From Udeniomyces pyricola (Eukaryota; Basidiomycota; Tremellomycetes; Cystofilobasidiales; Mrakiaceae): a DNA stretch of 64,000 bases. Each line of letters begins with the position of its first letter. Position 1 is the first letter of the stretch. The stretch is taken from NCBI GenBank assembly GCA_039545295.1, contig BCIK01000016.1, positions 124,001-188,000 on the forward strand, written 5' to 3'. The position numbers and the translations under genes are program-made. Shown here piece after piece: positions 1-11,977 of this stretch. A model generated the notes under the pieces. That model was not told the DNA's origin, did no database searches, and was given only the letters and a program-made list of their open reading frames with translations.

Positions 1-93
1 GTATCGGGTCAAAGTCCCCAGGAGCTCGACGTGTTTGGTCGACCTGTCGAGAATAAGCCCGCTCAGCTCAACTCTTCCACGACCTATCGCTAA
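1..93 (+). CDS. C-terminal tail of a truncated protein (5' part outside window)
   Basis: Frame 1 is open from the first base to a TAA at 91–93, encoding about 30 hydrophilic residues that end in ...NSSTTYR. The use of CTC, GAC, CGA and ACG codons resembles the confirmed genes nearby, and the CT-rich DNA that follows looks like a 3' flank on this strand. Nothing in the tail identifies a family. It is inferred to be the last exon of a gene lying to the left; a chance open stretch of this length cannot be excluded. Confidence 0.45.
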   Translation, partial: VSGQSPQELDVFGRPVENKPAQLNSSTTYR

Positions 94-520
94 TGGAAAC
101 GTTATTTTTTTAAACTGGTTCAGCTCTGGTGGGGATGATCAAGAGTCCTGTCTGCAATTTTCTTTCTGCATTGTTGGAGCTGAAGTGAGCCGAAGGTTGG
201 GTCGTATGGGGATACAGACAGACAGAAGCAGTGCGGTGTTGCATAGTGGTGTTTTTTTTTTGTCTTCTTTTCTTTTCCTTCGCCCTTTCTTGTCATTCAT
301 GTATGCTTCTGGATCTTCAACTCTCACTCTCACTCTCGTATGATTTTTACATCTTGCATCTTTTCCACTTTAGTTGACCTTGTTCGTTCCTCACATCTTT
401 TGCATGTACTGTCGTTTTGATCTTCCTTTGATCTTTGTCGCAGTAGTTGATCTTGTCCTTCCTGAGCTTTGTCCTTCTGGTTTCCTCCCTTCTCTGCTCA
501 TTTTCCTCTCCCTCTCCCTC

Positions 521-571
<51 letters not shown>

Positions 572-717
572 GCGAGTTTCTTTCTCATCAGCTTCCTTGC
601 ATCATCTCTCTCTATAACTGGCGTTCCTGGTCAGTCACACTATACTCTCATCTGCGAAGAAGGGTGAACGAGCAGCAGGATGAATGCATGCGGATGGGCT
701 AAGGAATACATGGGCAT
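94..717. other. Intergenic, convergent 3' flanks
   Basis: This lies between the partial gene on the left and the LSM7 stop on the right. It is T/C-rich on the + strand, with a long CT microsatellite near 505–570 and a short CA run. No conserved coding sequence was recognised; the open frames here are low-complexity Ser/Leu or Arg/Glu translations of the repeat. Confidence 0.6.
505..575. repeat. (CT)n microsatellite with a short (CA)n tail
   Basis: An almost uninterrupted CT dinucleotide tract is followed by ACACACACA. It lies in the presumed 3' flank between two convergent genes. Confidence 0.85.
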
Positions 718-1736
718 CTATGACTCGGGAGCAGCAAAGGGGTTCTCGATCTCTGGAAAGAAGGATCCAGACAAGCGTAGAAATCAGTTTGTTTCCTTCT
801 TTGTGTCTCTTTCTAGAATGTACATTGCCTTGATCCGAATCTTTGGGTTTCCAAGGAATAGCGGCAGCATGGAACAAGGCAAGGGATCGAAAGATGGGAG
901 GAAGAGAATGGTCGCGGTGGGGGTGAGAATAGGAAATCTAGAAAGAGGAGGGATATATGACGCGCACCTTCCAGACCATCCAATGGGCTGAGCAACACAA
1001 TCGTCGGCCCACGAAGGACGGCGAGACCGAGCTGACGGGTATGCTTTGTTGGGACTTGAGAAGACAGAATCGGAATGTAGGGATATAGGAGAAGATGGAT
1101 GAGAATGACGCGTAGGTAAGTGAACAGGGGGAGGGGAATGGGATGGATAGAAGGAGAAGAAGAGGAAGGAGAAGGAGAAGGAGAGAAAGGAAAACAACTC
1201 ACGAAGGACCTCTTCTTCGACTTCGTCCAGGACGAGGTTGAGGAGCTGATCGTATCCCTTGAGAGTACCGACGACTGTGAGCGATTGCCAGATGGAGAAG
1301 AAAGAAAGAAAGAAAGAGAGAGTGTGTGAGAGAGAGAGAGGGAGAGAGGGAAAGGTAAGCATAGGGAAGAAGAGCCAAAGACTCCAGGCGGGCATCATCA
1401 TCATCCAAAGCGTGCCTGCTACGATCCAAAGTAGCAAGCCAGCGACATGGCAAGGAGCTATAGGGGAGTGTTGACGAACCTTCCCTGCCACCGGTGAACT
1501 TGACTCGGATCTTTTTGTCAACGTACTTGGAGAGATCGAGGATCTGCTCCCTCTTAGGCTTGGAGTCCCGGTCGCCTCCTTGGGGACCTCCTCCGCCTCG
1601 GCCACGCGATGGACCGCCTCGACCTCGTGATGATTGACCTCTGCCCTGTTGGACATGAGATGGGAAAGTGTGGGTTAGTGTTGGCTGGATGATGGTTGAG
1701 TGGGTATGGATGATGGGAACTGACTCTGTCAGACAT
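718..1736 (-). CDS. LSM7: U6 snRNA-associated Sm-like protein LSm7
   Basis: LSm7 is a subunit of the heptameric Lsm2-8 ring (U6 snRNP, nucleus) and the Lsm1-7 ring (mRNA decapping, cytoplasm). Five exons were read on the minus strand. Exon 1 is just M-S-D-R. The next gives a Gly/Arg-rich segment, then LDLSKYVDKKIRVKFTGGRE. After an intron, Sm1 continues as VVGTLKGYDQLLNLVLDEV. Later exons give RQLGLAVLRGPTIVLLSP (Sm2) and a short end, EIENPFAAPES. These match LSm7 in order and length. The ATG at 1736 is supported because its 12-nt exon joins in phase to the RGG segment. The joint before RQLGL is the least certain (a non-CAG acceptor, AAG, was assumed). The start faces KAP95 across about 475 bp. 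Confidence 0.88.
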
Positions 1737-2211
1737 TGATGGATGGGGATGATGGTATGAGGTGGAGGGGTGGGTGATATAGAGGAATGTGGATGTATGG
1801 ATGGAGGAATGAATGAATGATCTGTAGTCGATACTAGTAGATGATAGTATATAGTGTTAATTGACTGGACTCAAACGCAAGATGACTAGTATTATGACGG
1901 GCACTATTGTTAACGATATAATAGTCGAGTGATGATATAGCATGTATATCCATATATATATATATATTCTCTATATCCCACTCATGTGCTGATCGATGAG
2001 AATCCCAATTGGTGCAAGCTTATTAGCTTCCAACTTGAAACGCCGTTTGCGTGTTTCTGACCATCATCCCTTAGAATCAACCCCCTCCTTGCTCCTTCCC
2101 TCCTTCCCTCTCTCTCTCCCCCCCCCCTTCTTCCTCACACCTGCCATCGCCCAGCCCTCGGCCCCGCCATTTCTCCTTCCCCCCGACCTCGCCCAAGTCA
2201 CTACATTCATC
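1737..2211. promoter_or_regulatory. Divergent promoter region LSM7 / KAP95
   Basis: This is a 475-bp non-coding interval between two divergent start codons. It contains an AT-rich block with TA repeats near 1930–1975. On the KAP95 side a C/T-rich tract (about 2080–2200) runs up to the start codon, consistent with a pyrimidine-rich 5' UTR. No specific factor site was assigned. Confidence 0.5.
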
Positions 2212-5200
2212 ATGGACGCCTCCGGTCTCTTGGCCAACTCGCTCTCTCCAGGTTAGGCCGCCCTCCTCCCCCCCCCTTCCCCTCCTTGCCTTTCCCTCAC
2301 GCTCTCCTCTCGCTTGATTTCTTTTCAGCTTCGACCCGTCTCCTTGCCGACCCGACGCTCATCGAACCCAACACTCACATCTCCCTCTCCCCTTCCTTCT
2401 ATTCTGGATCTACCCTTGAACCACTATAGACGCCGCTACTCGAGAGCATGCCACCGAGCAGCTCGAAAAGTTCGCTAACGAGAACTTTGTGCGTTCTCTG
2501 ACTCTCTCTCTCCGTCGCTTCATCCTGCCCCCCTTGCCCCCTTCTTCCTCTCCTTTCTTGCGTTTGCCATTTCCTGCCGAGATTGTCGCGCGCGATGATG
2601 ATCGATGAGCAACGGTCGATGTTAACGCTCTGCTTCTTTCGTCTTATGCCCCCCCTGGGTATTCCTCTATAGGCTGGCTACGTGCACACCCTTTGTGAGC
2701 AGCTCGCTTCCGAGCAGACCGATCTTTCTGTTAGGAACGCTGCCGGTCTCGCTTTGAAGAACGCTTTGAGCGCTAGGGTACGTCGGAGCTTGTTCTTAGT
2801 CTGGTTGGAACTGTGGTGCGAAAAAGACGCGATGGCAAGGTGATGAACTGGTCGGACTGGAGGGATCGAGATGAGGCGTGCGTGGACCCATGGGGTGGAT
2901 ATATGGTCGGACGAGGGCTAGCACGAGATGTTGCATCGGGACAACACGAACTCATCTCTCCTTGACATCACGCTAGTCTGCCTGCCTGCCTGCCTCGATG
3001 CCTCTCGTTTCCTATTCCGCTGCCTCAATGCCCCTCTGCCGGTCTCTCTTCACATCTGCCCATCATTCTTTGCTTCAACACACCCAACCAAACTTCCCTC
3101 TCTTCAAGTCCCACACAAAAGCTCACAACCCCAATCCACTGTTCCCCTCGCTGTCTTTCTACCATCACAGGACGTCTCGCGCCAGTCCCACTACTCTCAC
3201 CGATGGCTTACGCTCGACATCCAAATCAAGAACTTTGTCAAGGAGCAGTCGCTTCGCACTCTCGGCTCGCCGACCGTCCGGGCAGGCTCTGTCGCCGCCC
3301 AGGTCGTCTCTGCGATTGCCGTCGTCGAGCTGAGCGCGGGCGAGTGGCAGGACCTCATCAAGTTACTTCTTCAATTTGTCGGCGACGCGACTAACGCTGG
3401 CCTGAGGATAAATACCCTTCAGGCGCTTGGTTACATCTGCGAGGCTGTCGTGAGTGCCCAGACATGTCCCTTTTGATCAACAGTAGGAATTTCTTTTGGC
3501 AGGGTTCCAACGCAACTCTCGGGCTGTCTTTTTTTCTTCTTCTTCTTCTTTTTCTTTCTCCTTCTCTTCTGCTCTTTTCTTCTCCCTGGCCCATTTTGGC
3601 CTCGTACTCGTGTGTATTGTTAACCAAATAGCTTGGCAACTGACATGGTTTCTTCTGCGCACGCACACCTCACTTTGGCTTTCCCTTGCTCGGTCTCTGA
3701 TTCCTCCTTTCCCCAGAAACCCGAGATCCTTGCTGCCCAATCCAACGAGATTCTGACGACCGTCGTCCAGGGAGCCCGAAAGGAGGAGCCGAGTCCAGAA
3801 GTTCAGCAAGCCGCCATCAACGCTTTGTACAACTCGCTAGAGTTCGTTCGGGACAACTTTGAGCGGGAGGTGCGTCGTTTTTAGCAAGCTCTGTTTCCTC
3901 GTTTCCTTCCAGACCGGTCTAGATCAAATGCTGCATCAACATGGAATGGACACGAATACTTACTCATACATGTCGCTGTCTTTTTTGTTTGTTGTGTGTG
4001 TGTGTGAATCGTTCTCTTCTTATCCTCGTTTTTCCTATAGGGTGAGCGAAACTACATCATGCAGGTCGTTTGCGAGGCGACTCAGAATGCCTCCACTCCG
4101 GTCGTCGTTGGCGCTTTCGAGTGTCTGGTCCGAATCATGCAGCTCTACTACGACAAGATGGGCTTCTACATGGAGCAGGCCCTCTTTGGCGTGAGTCATG
4201 ACGCTTACATGCCTGGCCTGCTGCAAACCATCAGAGGATGAAGGCTCGCATCTCACTCATACCGCGCTTCGACTTGCTTTGGTCTTCTTTGGTTGATGAC
4301 GTGCAGCTCACCATTCTCGGCATGAACAATCCTGAGGAGCGAGTTGCCCTCCAGGCCGTTGAATTCTGGTCGACTGTTTGCGACGAGGAGATTGAGCTTG
4401 CCATTGATGCGTCCGAGGTACGTTAGTTTCTGCCCTATCACGCGAGCCAAACCTCTTGTTTGCGACGTTCACTGACAATCTCACTTTGTCTCCATCTCTG
4501 TCTTTCTCTCACGTGGGTCCGGACGAATGACTAGGCCGCCGAGTTCAATGAGCTGCCCGAGCGAGACTCCAAGAACTTCGCCAAGACCGCCCTCCCCCAG
4601 ATCCTGCCCGTTCTTCTCCAGCTGCTCACCCACCAAGAGGAAGACGCCGACGAAGACGAGTGGAACGTCTCGATGGCTGCCGGAACCTGTCTTTCACTCC
4701 TTGCCCAGACCGTCGGCGACGACATCGTTCAGGGCGTTATCCCCTTTGTTGAGAGTAACATCAAGGATCAGGGACCCGAGGGCTGGCACAAGCGAGAGGC
4801 CGCTGTCATGGCCTTTGGTTCGATCCTCGACGGACCAGACCCCAAGGTTCTCGCCGGACTCGTCGCTCAGGCGCTCCCGACGTTGATTGAGATGATGCAG
4901 GACCCCAACGTTCACGTCAAGGACACCGCCGCCTGGACCCTCGGACGAATCTCTGACATCCTGATTGAGACCATCAAGCCCGACATCCACCTCCCTCCGT
5001 TGATCTCTGCTCTCGTCGTGGGCCTCGAGGACTCGACCCGAATCGTTGGCAACTGCTGCTGGAGTTTGATGAACCTTGCCGAGCAGCTCGGTGTGTCCAG
5101 CATGGAGGAGGACCCTTTGCCCTCGACGACCCCGCTTTCCCCCTTCTACGAGCACATCGTTTCGGCTCTCATGCGGGTCACTGAGAAGTACGCGTGAGTA

Positions 5201-7348
5201 GCCCTGTCCTGTCCTCTTTCTTTTGCCGATGGTGTCTCTATCTCTTTTTTTCCCTTGTCTCTCTTCTTTCTCCGTCCTTTTGCCGAGCTTTATGCTAATC
5301 GAAAGCCATGCTCTGATTAATTCCACAAGCCATGCCAACGAGTCCAACGCCCGAACGTCCGCCTACGAGGCTATCGGCACATACGTTTCCCAGAGCGCGG
5401 CCGACACCTTGCCCGTCGTGTCCCAAGTCACCCTCGAGTGCCTTTCCAGGATGGAGCAGCTCATGACCGTCCAGAACCAGCTCGTTGGGTCTGACGATCG
5501 AAACAACTGGAACGAGCTCCAGGGTAACCTTTGCAGCGTCATCACTGTGAGTATCTTGAAACCAGAGCTTGCGCTCGCGCATCGTATACCACATCGTCCC
5601 ATCCCTCCCAATACTTCCACCAACCCCCTTTTCCCCCGCGATCGACTCTCGCCATCTCTTGATGTTCCTTTGTTGGGATTTTTCTACGGGAGATGGCATG
5701 AGCTTCGACTTGGTCTTTCTCGCGGGGATAAATCCAACCTACCGCGCCCGGTCTCGACTCCTTGCGCAAGCGAGCTTCGTCTGGGGCCCAGTGCGGGAAG
5801 CGACTTTTCAACCCTACTTCCGCTTCGCTCTTTTCTTTGGGCGGAACTTGAAGGAAGATGGGTTTACTATCGCTCCGACATTTCATCATTTGCGCTCTCG
5901 TTTCATTTCGCTTCGCTTCTCTTCCTTCTTTTTTTTTTCTTTCATTTTCCTCTTTTGTCCAGAGCGTTGCCGCTCCTGTCTTGACTCGTATTCGTCAGCT
6001 CCCATCCTACTTGTGCTGACTTGGTTTTCTGTCTCCGTCCGCTTATCTAGTCCGTCGTTCGAAAGCTTGGCAAGGAGATCCGGCCGCTGTCGGACCGAAT
6101 CATGACTGTTCTCCTTTCGCTCTGCGACACTGCCGGCAAGCAGGCGACTGTCTTCGAGGACGCCCTCCTCGCCATTGGGTCCATAACCTCTGGTACGTCA
6201 ACAAAATGGCAGTTTTGGTTTTGATGAACCCGTGCCTCTGGATAGGAACAACATCTTGGCTCACCATGCTCCCTTTGACGTTGACCTTTTCAGCCCTCGA
6301 GCAGGACTTCCACCCATACATTGGTGCCTTCATGCCTTACCTTGCCGCCGCCCTCCAGGCCCAGGAGGAGTACCAGCTCTGTTCGATCGCTGTCGGCCTG
6401 ATTGGAGATATCTGCCGAGCACTCGGAGAGCAGTCCGTCCAGTACTGTGACGAGTTCATGAACGCCCTCATCAAGAACCTTCAGTCCGAGATGCTGCACC
6501 GAAGCGTCAAGCCGCCCATCCTGTCGGCCTTTGGAGATATCGCTCTCGCTATCGGACCGTCGTTCAGGCCTTACCTTGATACCACTATGGCCGTTCTTGC
6601 GCAGGCCGGTCAGATGCAACCTGATCCTGTACGTAGATATCTGATTACTCCGGGGTTCTCTTTTTATTTCTGTCATTGTAAAGATGCTTGATGGGCAGGT
6701 TCTCATGGTTATGCTTTTTTGTTTTGATTTTTATTTGGTTTCAGACGTCGTACGAGCTCGTCGAGTACGTTACTTTGCTCCGAGAGGGCATCATCGAGGC
6801 TTACGTCGGAGTCGTTTCGGCCTTTAGGAGCAACGAGCAGAGTGAGTGATGTTGTCTCCCCCTTTATAACGACGATTTTTGTTGCAGTAATGTGTCAATG
6901 CTAACCTGCACCCTTTCTCGTCGCTCTGCGTTTCACTTATTTTCGCTCGTTCAAGACTTGCTCCTCCCCCACGTTCCTGCCATGCTGACGTTCCTTCAGC
7001 TCGCGACCGAGGACGAGGACCGCTCGGAAGCTGTCATGCGAGGTGGCCTCGGCCTGCTGGGTGACTTGGCAGAGACGTTCTCGAACGGCACCATCAAGGA
7101 GTACCTGCTGAGGGAATGGGTCTCCAACGTTCTCAAGGCTGGTCGTGGCAAGGGCATGAGCACCGAGACGAGGAAGACGGCTAAGTGGACCAAGGAGGTA
7201 CGTTCGAAGAGGATCTTCTTTCCTTCTCCCTTGGTTTCTTGCTTCTGCCTTTTAGTGACCAAGAAGCGAGTTTGCTGATTTCTTTCTGACTTCCCCCCCT
7301 CCCCCTCCCCTCCCCTTTTACCAGGCTGTCAAGAATGCCACCAACTAA
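2212..7348 (+). CDS. KAP95: Karyopherin beta-1 / importin subunit beta-1
   Basis: This is the nuclear import receptor that binds importin alpha and RanGTP and crosses the pore by contacting FG nucleoporins. Fourteen exons were read, giving about 865 residues, the usual family length. The N-terminus carries the Ran-binding importin-N region ([15 protein letters not shown], then the WLTLD and [11 protein letters not shown] helices). HEAT repeats follow throughout, for example [12 protein letters not shown], the acidic-loop HEAT region [20 protein letters not shown], and [14 protein letters not shown]. The last exon codes only AVKNATN. Most introns are 70–220 nt with GTGAGT or GTACGT donors. The exception is about 500 nt (5548–6050), lying between ...NLCSVIT and [10 protein letters not shown]. 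The ATG at 2212 is in good context (ATCATGG), and its 14-residue exon joins in phase to [18 protein letters not shown]. Confidence 0.95.
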
Positions 7349-8743
7349 ACCTGATCCCTTAACGACTCTCGCCTTTTTGTGTGTTTTGTGTTGCTGCTTC
7401 TTTGTTGTTTTCTTGCCCATTTCTTTCCATTATATACCTTTCCTTTCTTTCCCGTCACACGCTTCTCTCCTCTCGTTCTCTTGATTCTCTCATCAGCCTT
7501 ATTCTCGCGTTTATCTCTCCCTCTTCTCCCTTCCCCTTCCCCCTCCCCCTCCCCCACTTCCTTTCCCACCAGCCTACTCCTTTGCTCTCTCTTCGTTCTT
7601 GCATGCTTTTCAAGTCTTCTTTTCTCTTTTTCTTCCCCCCCCTCCCCCCCTCTCTCTATCTATCCTCTTTCTTGCCCCGCCTGCCCAGCTTAGCTTCTCC
7701 TCTCTCTCTGTGTCTTGTCCTTCCTTGACCACTTTTGTTCAGTTCAGTTTGAAGAAGGAGACAGAAGACAGAAAATTATGCATCCATTTCCATCTCTCCC
7801 AATCTTCCCCATCACCCCCTTCCAAGAAAAAAACAAAACTCCCCAAAAAACCAACTTTTTTCTTCTTTTTTTTTTCCTCCTTGTCTTTTTTGCAGTCTCC
7901 TTTGTTTTTCGTTTCGTTTTACTTTATTCAGTTCAACCCCGGTCTCAGCGCATGTAGAGAGCCAAAAATCCCCCACCCAAACAATTCATGATCCGTTCCA
8001 CTCATCCCATCCTGTTCCCAAACCATCGTAGTACAATCACACCATCCCCTCCCCTCCCCCTCCTCTCCTTTTTCAATTTGCCTCGGGTCTCAATTGTTAT
8101 GATCTCTTTTTTTTTCTTCATCGGTTCGGTTTTCCTTTCCCCCCTTCAGTGAAGAAGAGACTAATACGTGGAGGACACTCGCTCGTCCTTTTGCCCATTG
8201 TTTGCGTCATGCCAAGGCCGGCGGACAGCGCGCGTCAGTGATGAAGGGAGGCAGTATCATCGTCGATGATCTGAGTAGCCTATAAACGGCGTAACTGACC
8301 TGAAGCCAACCAAGTACGTAGTACTAAGTACTTAATAAGTGCATGCGACTAACATGGAGAGCATGGATCGCGCCCTGGCTGCAGCTCCAAGTCCATGCCA
8401 TGCCTGTCGCGTCGAGAGTTTGTTGTGCATCATGCAGTGTACATATATATGTAGGAATTGATCAAAAAAAAAAAATCATCGAGAACCATTCATTACACGT
8501 CGACGATGATGATCATAAATGACCCCATTCCAATCGTTTCGCTCGCCATGGCGCCGCGGCGCCGAAAGGCCAGTCATGAACGGTCCATTGATCAACATAC
8601 ATGCATGATATTAGGGCCGGCCCATCCGTCGACGTCCCCCATGAAGTTATATACTACATATAGTACTAGTGACGATGATTCCTTGTGTGATTCATGCATG
8701 TCACGTGAGCGGCCTCATGGGAAGCAGCGCAGTCATCCACAGA

Positions 8744-8769
8744 ATTTTTATTTATTTATTTATTTATTG
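8744..8769. repeat. (ATTT)n tetranucleotide repeat
   Basis: About six copies of TTTA/ATTT lie in the non-coding interval downstream of KAP95. Confidence 0.8.
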
Positions 8770-8885
8770 AATCGTTATAGTATATATTATTGTATGTTCA
8801 GTAAGTCCTACGTACGCGTTACACGCGATGGATGGATCGATCAAGCCTGAACCAATGACCGTCTAGCGCCTAGCTACTACTCATG

Positions 8886-8905
8886 AGTACGTACGTACGT
8901 ACGTA
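8886..8905. repeat. (ACGT)n self-complementary repeat
   Basis: Four to five tandem ACGT units form a perfect palindromic tract immediately 3' of the stop codon of the minus-strand gene that ends at 8910. Confidence 0.8.
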
Positions 8906-8909
8906 TCCA

Positions 8910-11073
8910 TTATTCCTCTTCTCCTTCCTTTGATTTCCCTCTGACCCTATCCTTCAGCCGCCGCCGCTGCCGCCGCCCACCACCATCGACGTCCATCGTG
9001 AACATCGCCTCAATCTCCGCCTCCGGAACGCCTGTCTCCCTCAATGCCGCTCTGAGCTCGACCTGACCTACCCTCGGAGCGAACCGCCCTGACGCCGCCG
9101 CCGCCGCCGCTCGGGTCATCGTCGTCGCCGTCGTCCCTCGCTCAACAACCTCACCATTATACGCCAACTGAACCGAGCGCGCCACCGTCGTCTTCCATTT
9201 CTTCGGCACCATCGTCCGGTAGGCATGAGCAAACCTTTGAGCGATAGGGTTGACATCTTGAACCGTACTTTGCGATCGAAGGAGGTCGACCGGATAGACT
9301 TGCCAGATCTCTCGGTCGATCATCGGTTTCGCGATCTCAGCCGAAAGAGGTCGATGGAGGAGGTGGGTTAGGAAGGCAGTCGCTTCAGATGGAAAGTGAA
9401 AGGAGAGGTATCGCATGATCTGTATATTTTTATTTTTGTTTAGGAAGAAAAGTATGAGATCCGATGATAGAACCATTAGTCTCATCCACTTGGGGAATTT
9501 TTGAATCATGACAAATGATCGCCCCCTCCCCCCCTTCCCTCCCCCCTCTCCCCTCCTCTCCCGAACAATTCCCATCCAAAGAAAAACCTATCCAAAAAAA
9601 AAAAAAAGAAGAAAAAAAAAACTGACCGTTCTGATCGCCTCGGACTCAACCTTCAATACCTCCCTCTCGATCAGTTTCGCGACCGAAACGAGGTAACGAC
9701 GTTTCTTTCCCGCTTCCTTCGCTCCAAGCGCGGAGCAAACCCGTTTCAACACTTCACGGTTGGCTAAGCTTGGAACCCGCTCGAGCCAACTCAGAACGAC
9801 CAATGCGAGCTCGCCGTCAAGGGTGGCGAAAGCAACGTCCCGGTCGATGGCAGACCGAGATGGCACGACGGCCGACGTTTGTTGATATAGACGCGAGAGT
9901 TGGTCCGAAGCGATGGGTGGATGAAGGGGATTGGATGAAGAGGCTAGCGAAGATAGGATAGGTAGTAGGAACGTGAGAGCCGCCACGGGATTGACTTGAC
10001 GGGATAACAGGGAGTCGAGGTATTCGTTGGCAATCGTACTGAGCTGGAGACGAGTGATCAGACAGACAAGGAAAGATGGAGAAGGAGGTTGGAGAGGGGG
10101 AGGAGCGGAGGGCGGATGGTGTACGAAGAGACGAGGAAAAGAATATGAGCCATGCAAAGCTCGCAGCAGTCTCCAAACGTCAGAGTGTCCCAAGTGTTTC
10201 CTTGGCAAGATTTCCTTCATCCATGAGCCTTGATGACATAAAAAACATACGTACGTGGTCTTCGTAGAAGGCATCTACTGCCATGCTCTGTTTCTTGTCC
10301 TTCTCCCCCTCTGGTTGAGCCTCTGATCGGTCAAATTGAGCCTCTTTCTTAGGTCCCACCTCACTCTCCTCCTGTGCCTCTCTTTGACTCGCTTCCTTTC
10401 TCTCCTCCAGCGTATCTACCTTTCTCCCCTTTCTCTCCTCCGCGTCGCTCTTGGCCTTCGCTTCTCTTTCCTCTCTCGCTTCCATCTGCAACCTCTCAAC
10501 GACCTCATAGATCTGCGTCCACGCCTCCATCTTCCTTAGCAATTCCAACTGAGAGTTCGTAGCGGTTCGATCGAACGCCTTCTTCAAATCCGGTGGAATC
10601 TTTGGATCGGCAATCAAGTCCAACCAAAAGCTTTGAAGCAGTAAATGGTTCGGCTCCAGTTGAGGATTCTTCTTCGCCTGGGAACGATGGGAAGGGGTCG
10701 AGGTGATGGCCGAGTCATGTGTTTCATTCGAGTCTCGCTGAAGCTGAAATTTGTGGACGGCGTCCAAGTAACGCGCATGGAGCTTCAAGACGTAGTCGAG
10801 GGCGAGTCCGAGGGGGATCGGACGCGTCCGTCGCATCGTTCGGAGAAACCCCCCAATCGTCACGCGCGACGTCGAGAGAAACGCCTCGGGGTCTACCGGC
10901 AATTTCTCATAGGCTACCCGAAGGAGTCGGACATTAGATTCGAGGTCTCGAGGAGTAGTGTTGTTGGTGTATCGGGAGCGATGAGACATGGGTGGGAAGG
11001 TTCGAGTGCGGTAAGGGCTGCTTGCGTGGAAGGAAGTGGAGGGAAAGAAAGGACGACGGCCAACTGCGATCAT
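8910..11073 (-). CDS. Unrecognised protein, possible mitochondrial presequence
   Basis: Three exons fit together in phase 0: 11073–10255, 10043–9627 and 9419–8910, giving about 580 residues. I do not recognise the family. The N-terminus from the ATG at 11073 is rich in Arg, Ser, Phe and Thr with almost no acidic residues for about 35 positions (MIAVGRRPFFPSTSFHASS...). This resembles a mitochondrial targeting peptide. A helical body follows, then a long Glu/Lys/Arg/Gln region (about residues 200–260) likely to be coiled or disordered. The second exon is a Leu/Ala-rich helical stretch. The C-terminus contains MVPKKWKTTVARSVQLAYNG, an Ala run and a basic tail. The frame stays open upstream of 11073 but with no other ATG as good. 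Function is unassigned. Confidence 0.7.
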
Positions 11074-11977
11074 CGGGAGGGGGGTGCGAGTGCAGAACAA
11101 TCGGCGGTCGACCTCGTTCAGGGACGGAGTCAAGGGTTGAGAGGGACACCCACAAGCCACATGAGGGACAGGCCGGGTATGGGCCTGAGATCCGACCACG
11201 AGGAGACCTGCGGATAGAAGACACGTCACGGGTGTCCAGCGCAGAAGGGCGGGACCGACGAATGCGGGGGCGGGCGGACGTCAAAGTGGAAAAGATTCGT
11301 AAGAGTTTGAAAGAGGAAGTGGACGAATCGAGAGTCAGTGGTGAGTTCTCAGATGAGGGGGGAAAAAGAGAAAGGGGGGGGGGGGGGGGGGAGTCGATAG
11401 TGAGGCATGCGCACGAGAGGATCGCAACATGATGGACTGCAAGTCGATCGGGACAAGCTTGGAATGACGGAGACCTTGACGTCTGATGTAATCTGATGTG
11501 ACAGAATAGAGACCCGACGAAAGGACTCGGTTACGTACAGGCAAATTCAAAGTCTACGACGAGCAGACCAGAAAATATCACATTGTTCATTGCAATTTGG
11601 GCTTATATATATATATGTGTGTATTGTCTGTCCGGTCACAGCCACCATCATATTTCCATTCTTCAGCTTTGTTCAGCTGGCGCAGGCCTCAAGCTTTTCA
11701 ATCTCTCCATAAACTAATAACCTCGCAAAGGCACTTTTCAAAAGAGATTTTCGGAATAAAGAGGAAGATAGCAAACATCGAATAACTGGTAGGACAACCT
11801 AAGGAAGAAAAAAACAGCAGAAGAGAAGGGAAGTGNGGGGGGGGGGGGGAGACAAGGACCAGAGGCAGCAAATCGAGTCCGAAAAGACACACATGAAAAA
11901 CAGAAAGGAGAAGGAAGGGACGTGAAGAGAGAAAGTCAAAGATGTGCGAGGAAGCTTTTTTGTTTTGTTTTGTTTTG
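11074..11977. other. Non-coding interval between two minus-strand genes
   Basis: This holds the 5' flank of the unrecognised gene ending at 11073 and the 3' flank of the PP6 gene. There is a run of about 15 G at 11377–11391 and another with an undetermined base at 11836. A TA/TG tract lies near 11607–11625. No gene was recognised. Confidence 0.5.

Larger units (their letters stand above)
7349..8909. other. Convergent intergenic region after KAP95
   Basis: The first 700–800 bp is C/T-rich and probably holds the KAP95 3' UTR. From about 8150 composition becomes mixed, with many short palindromes (GGCGCCGCGGCGCC near 8549), an ATTT run and an ACGT run just before the next gene's stop. No coding region or RNA gene was recognised. 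A GTGATGA followed by two CTGA motifs (8238–8298) was considered as a snoRNA and not accepted. Confidence 0.5.

Noticed and set aside
391..667. Open frames over the CT repeat (poly Leu/Ser or Arg/Glu)
   Set aside because: These are translations of a microsatellite and have no other support.
784..1656. A 290-codon minus-strand frame over LSM7
   Set aside because: It reads through LSM7 introns in mixed frames; the LSm7 match is only obtained by splicing.
5964..6017. Possible cassette exon inside the long KAP95 intron (acceptor CCAG, then [17 protein letters not shown])
   Set aside because: Its only nearby donor leaves the wrong phase for the next exon, and importin beta homologues have nothing inserted between these helices.
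8238..8298. Possible C/D snoRNA: GTGATGA at 8238–8244 and CTGA at 8271 and 8295
   Set aside because: The box C match is perfect but flanking ends show no convincing terminal stem and the spacing is short. Too weak without an expression or target match.
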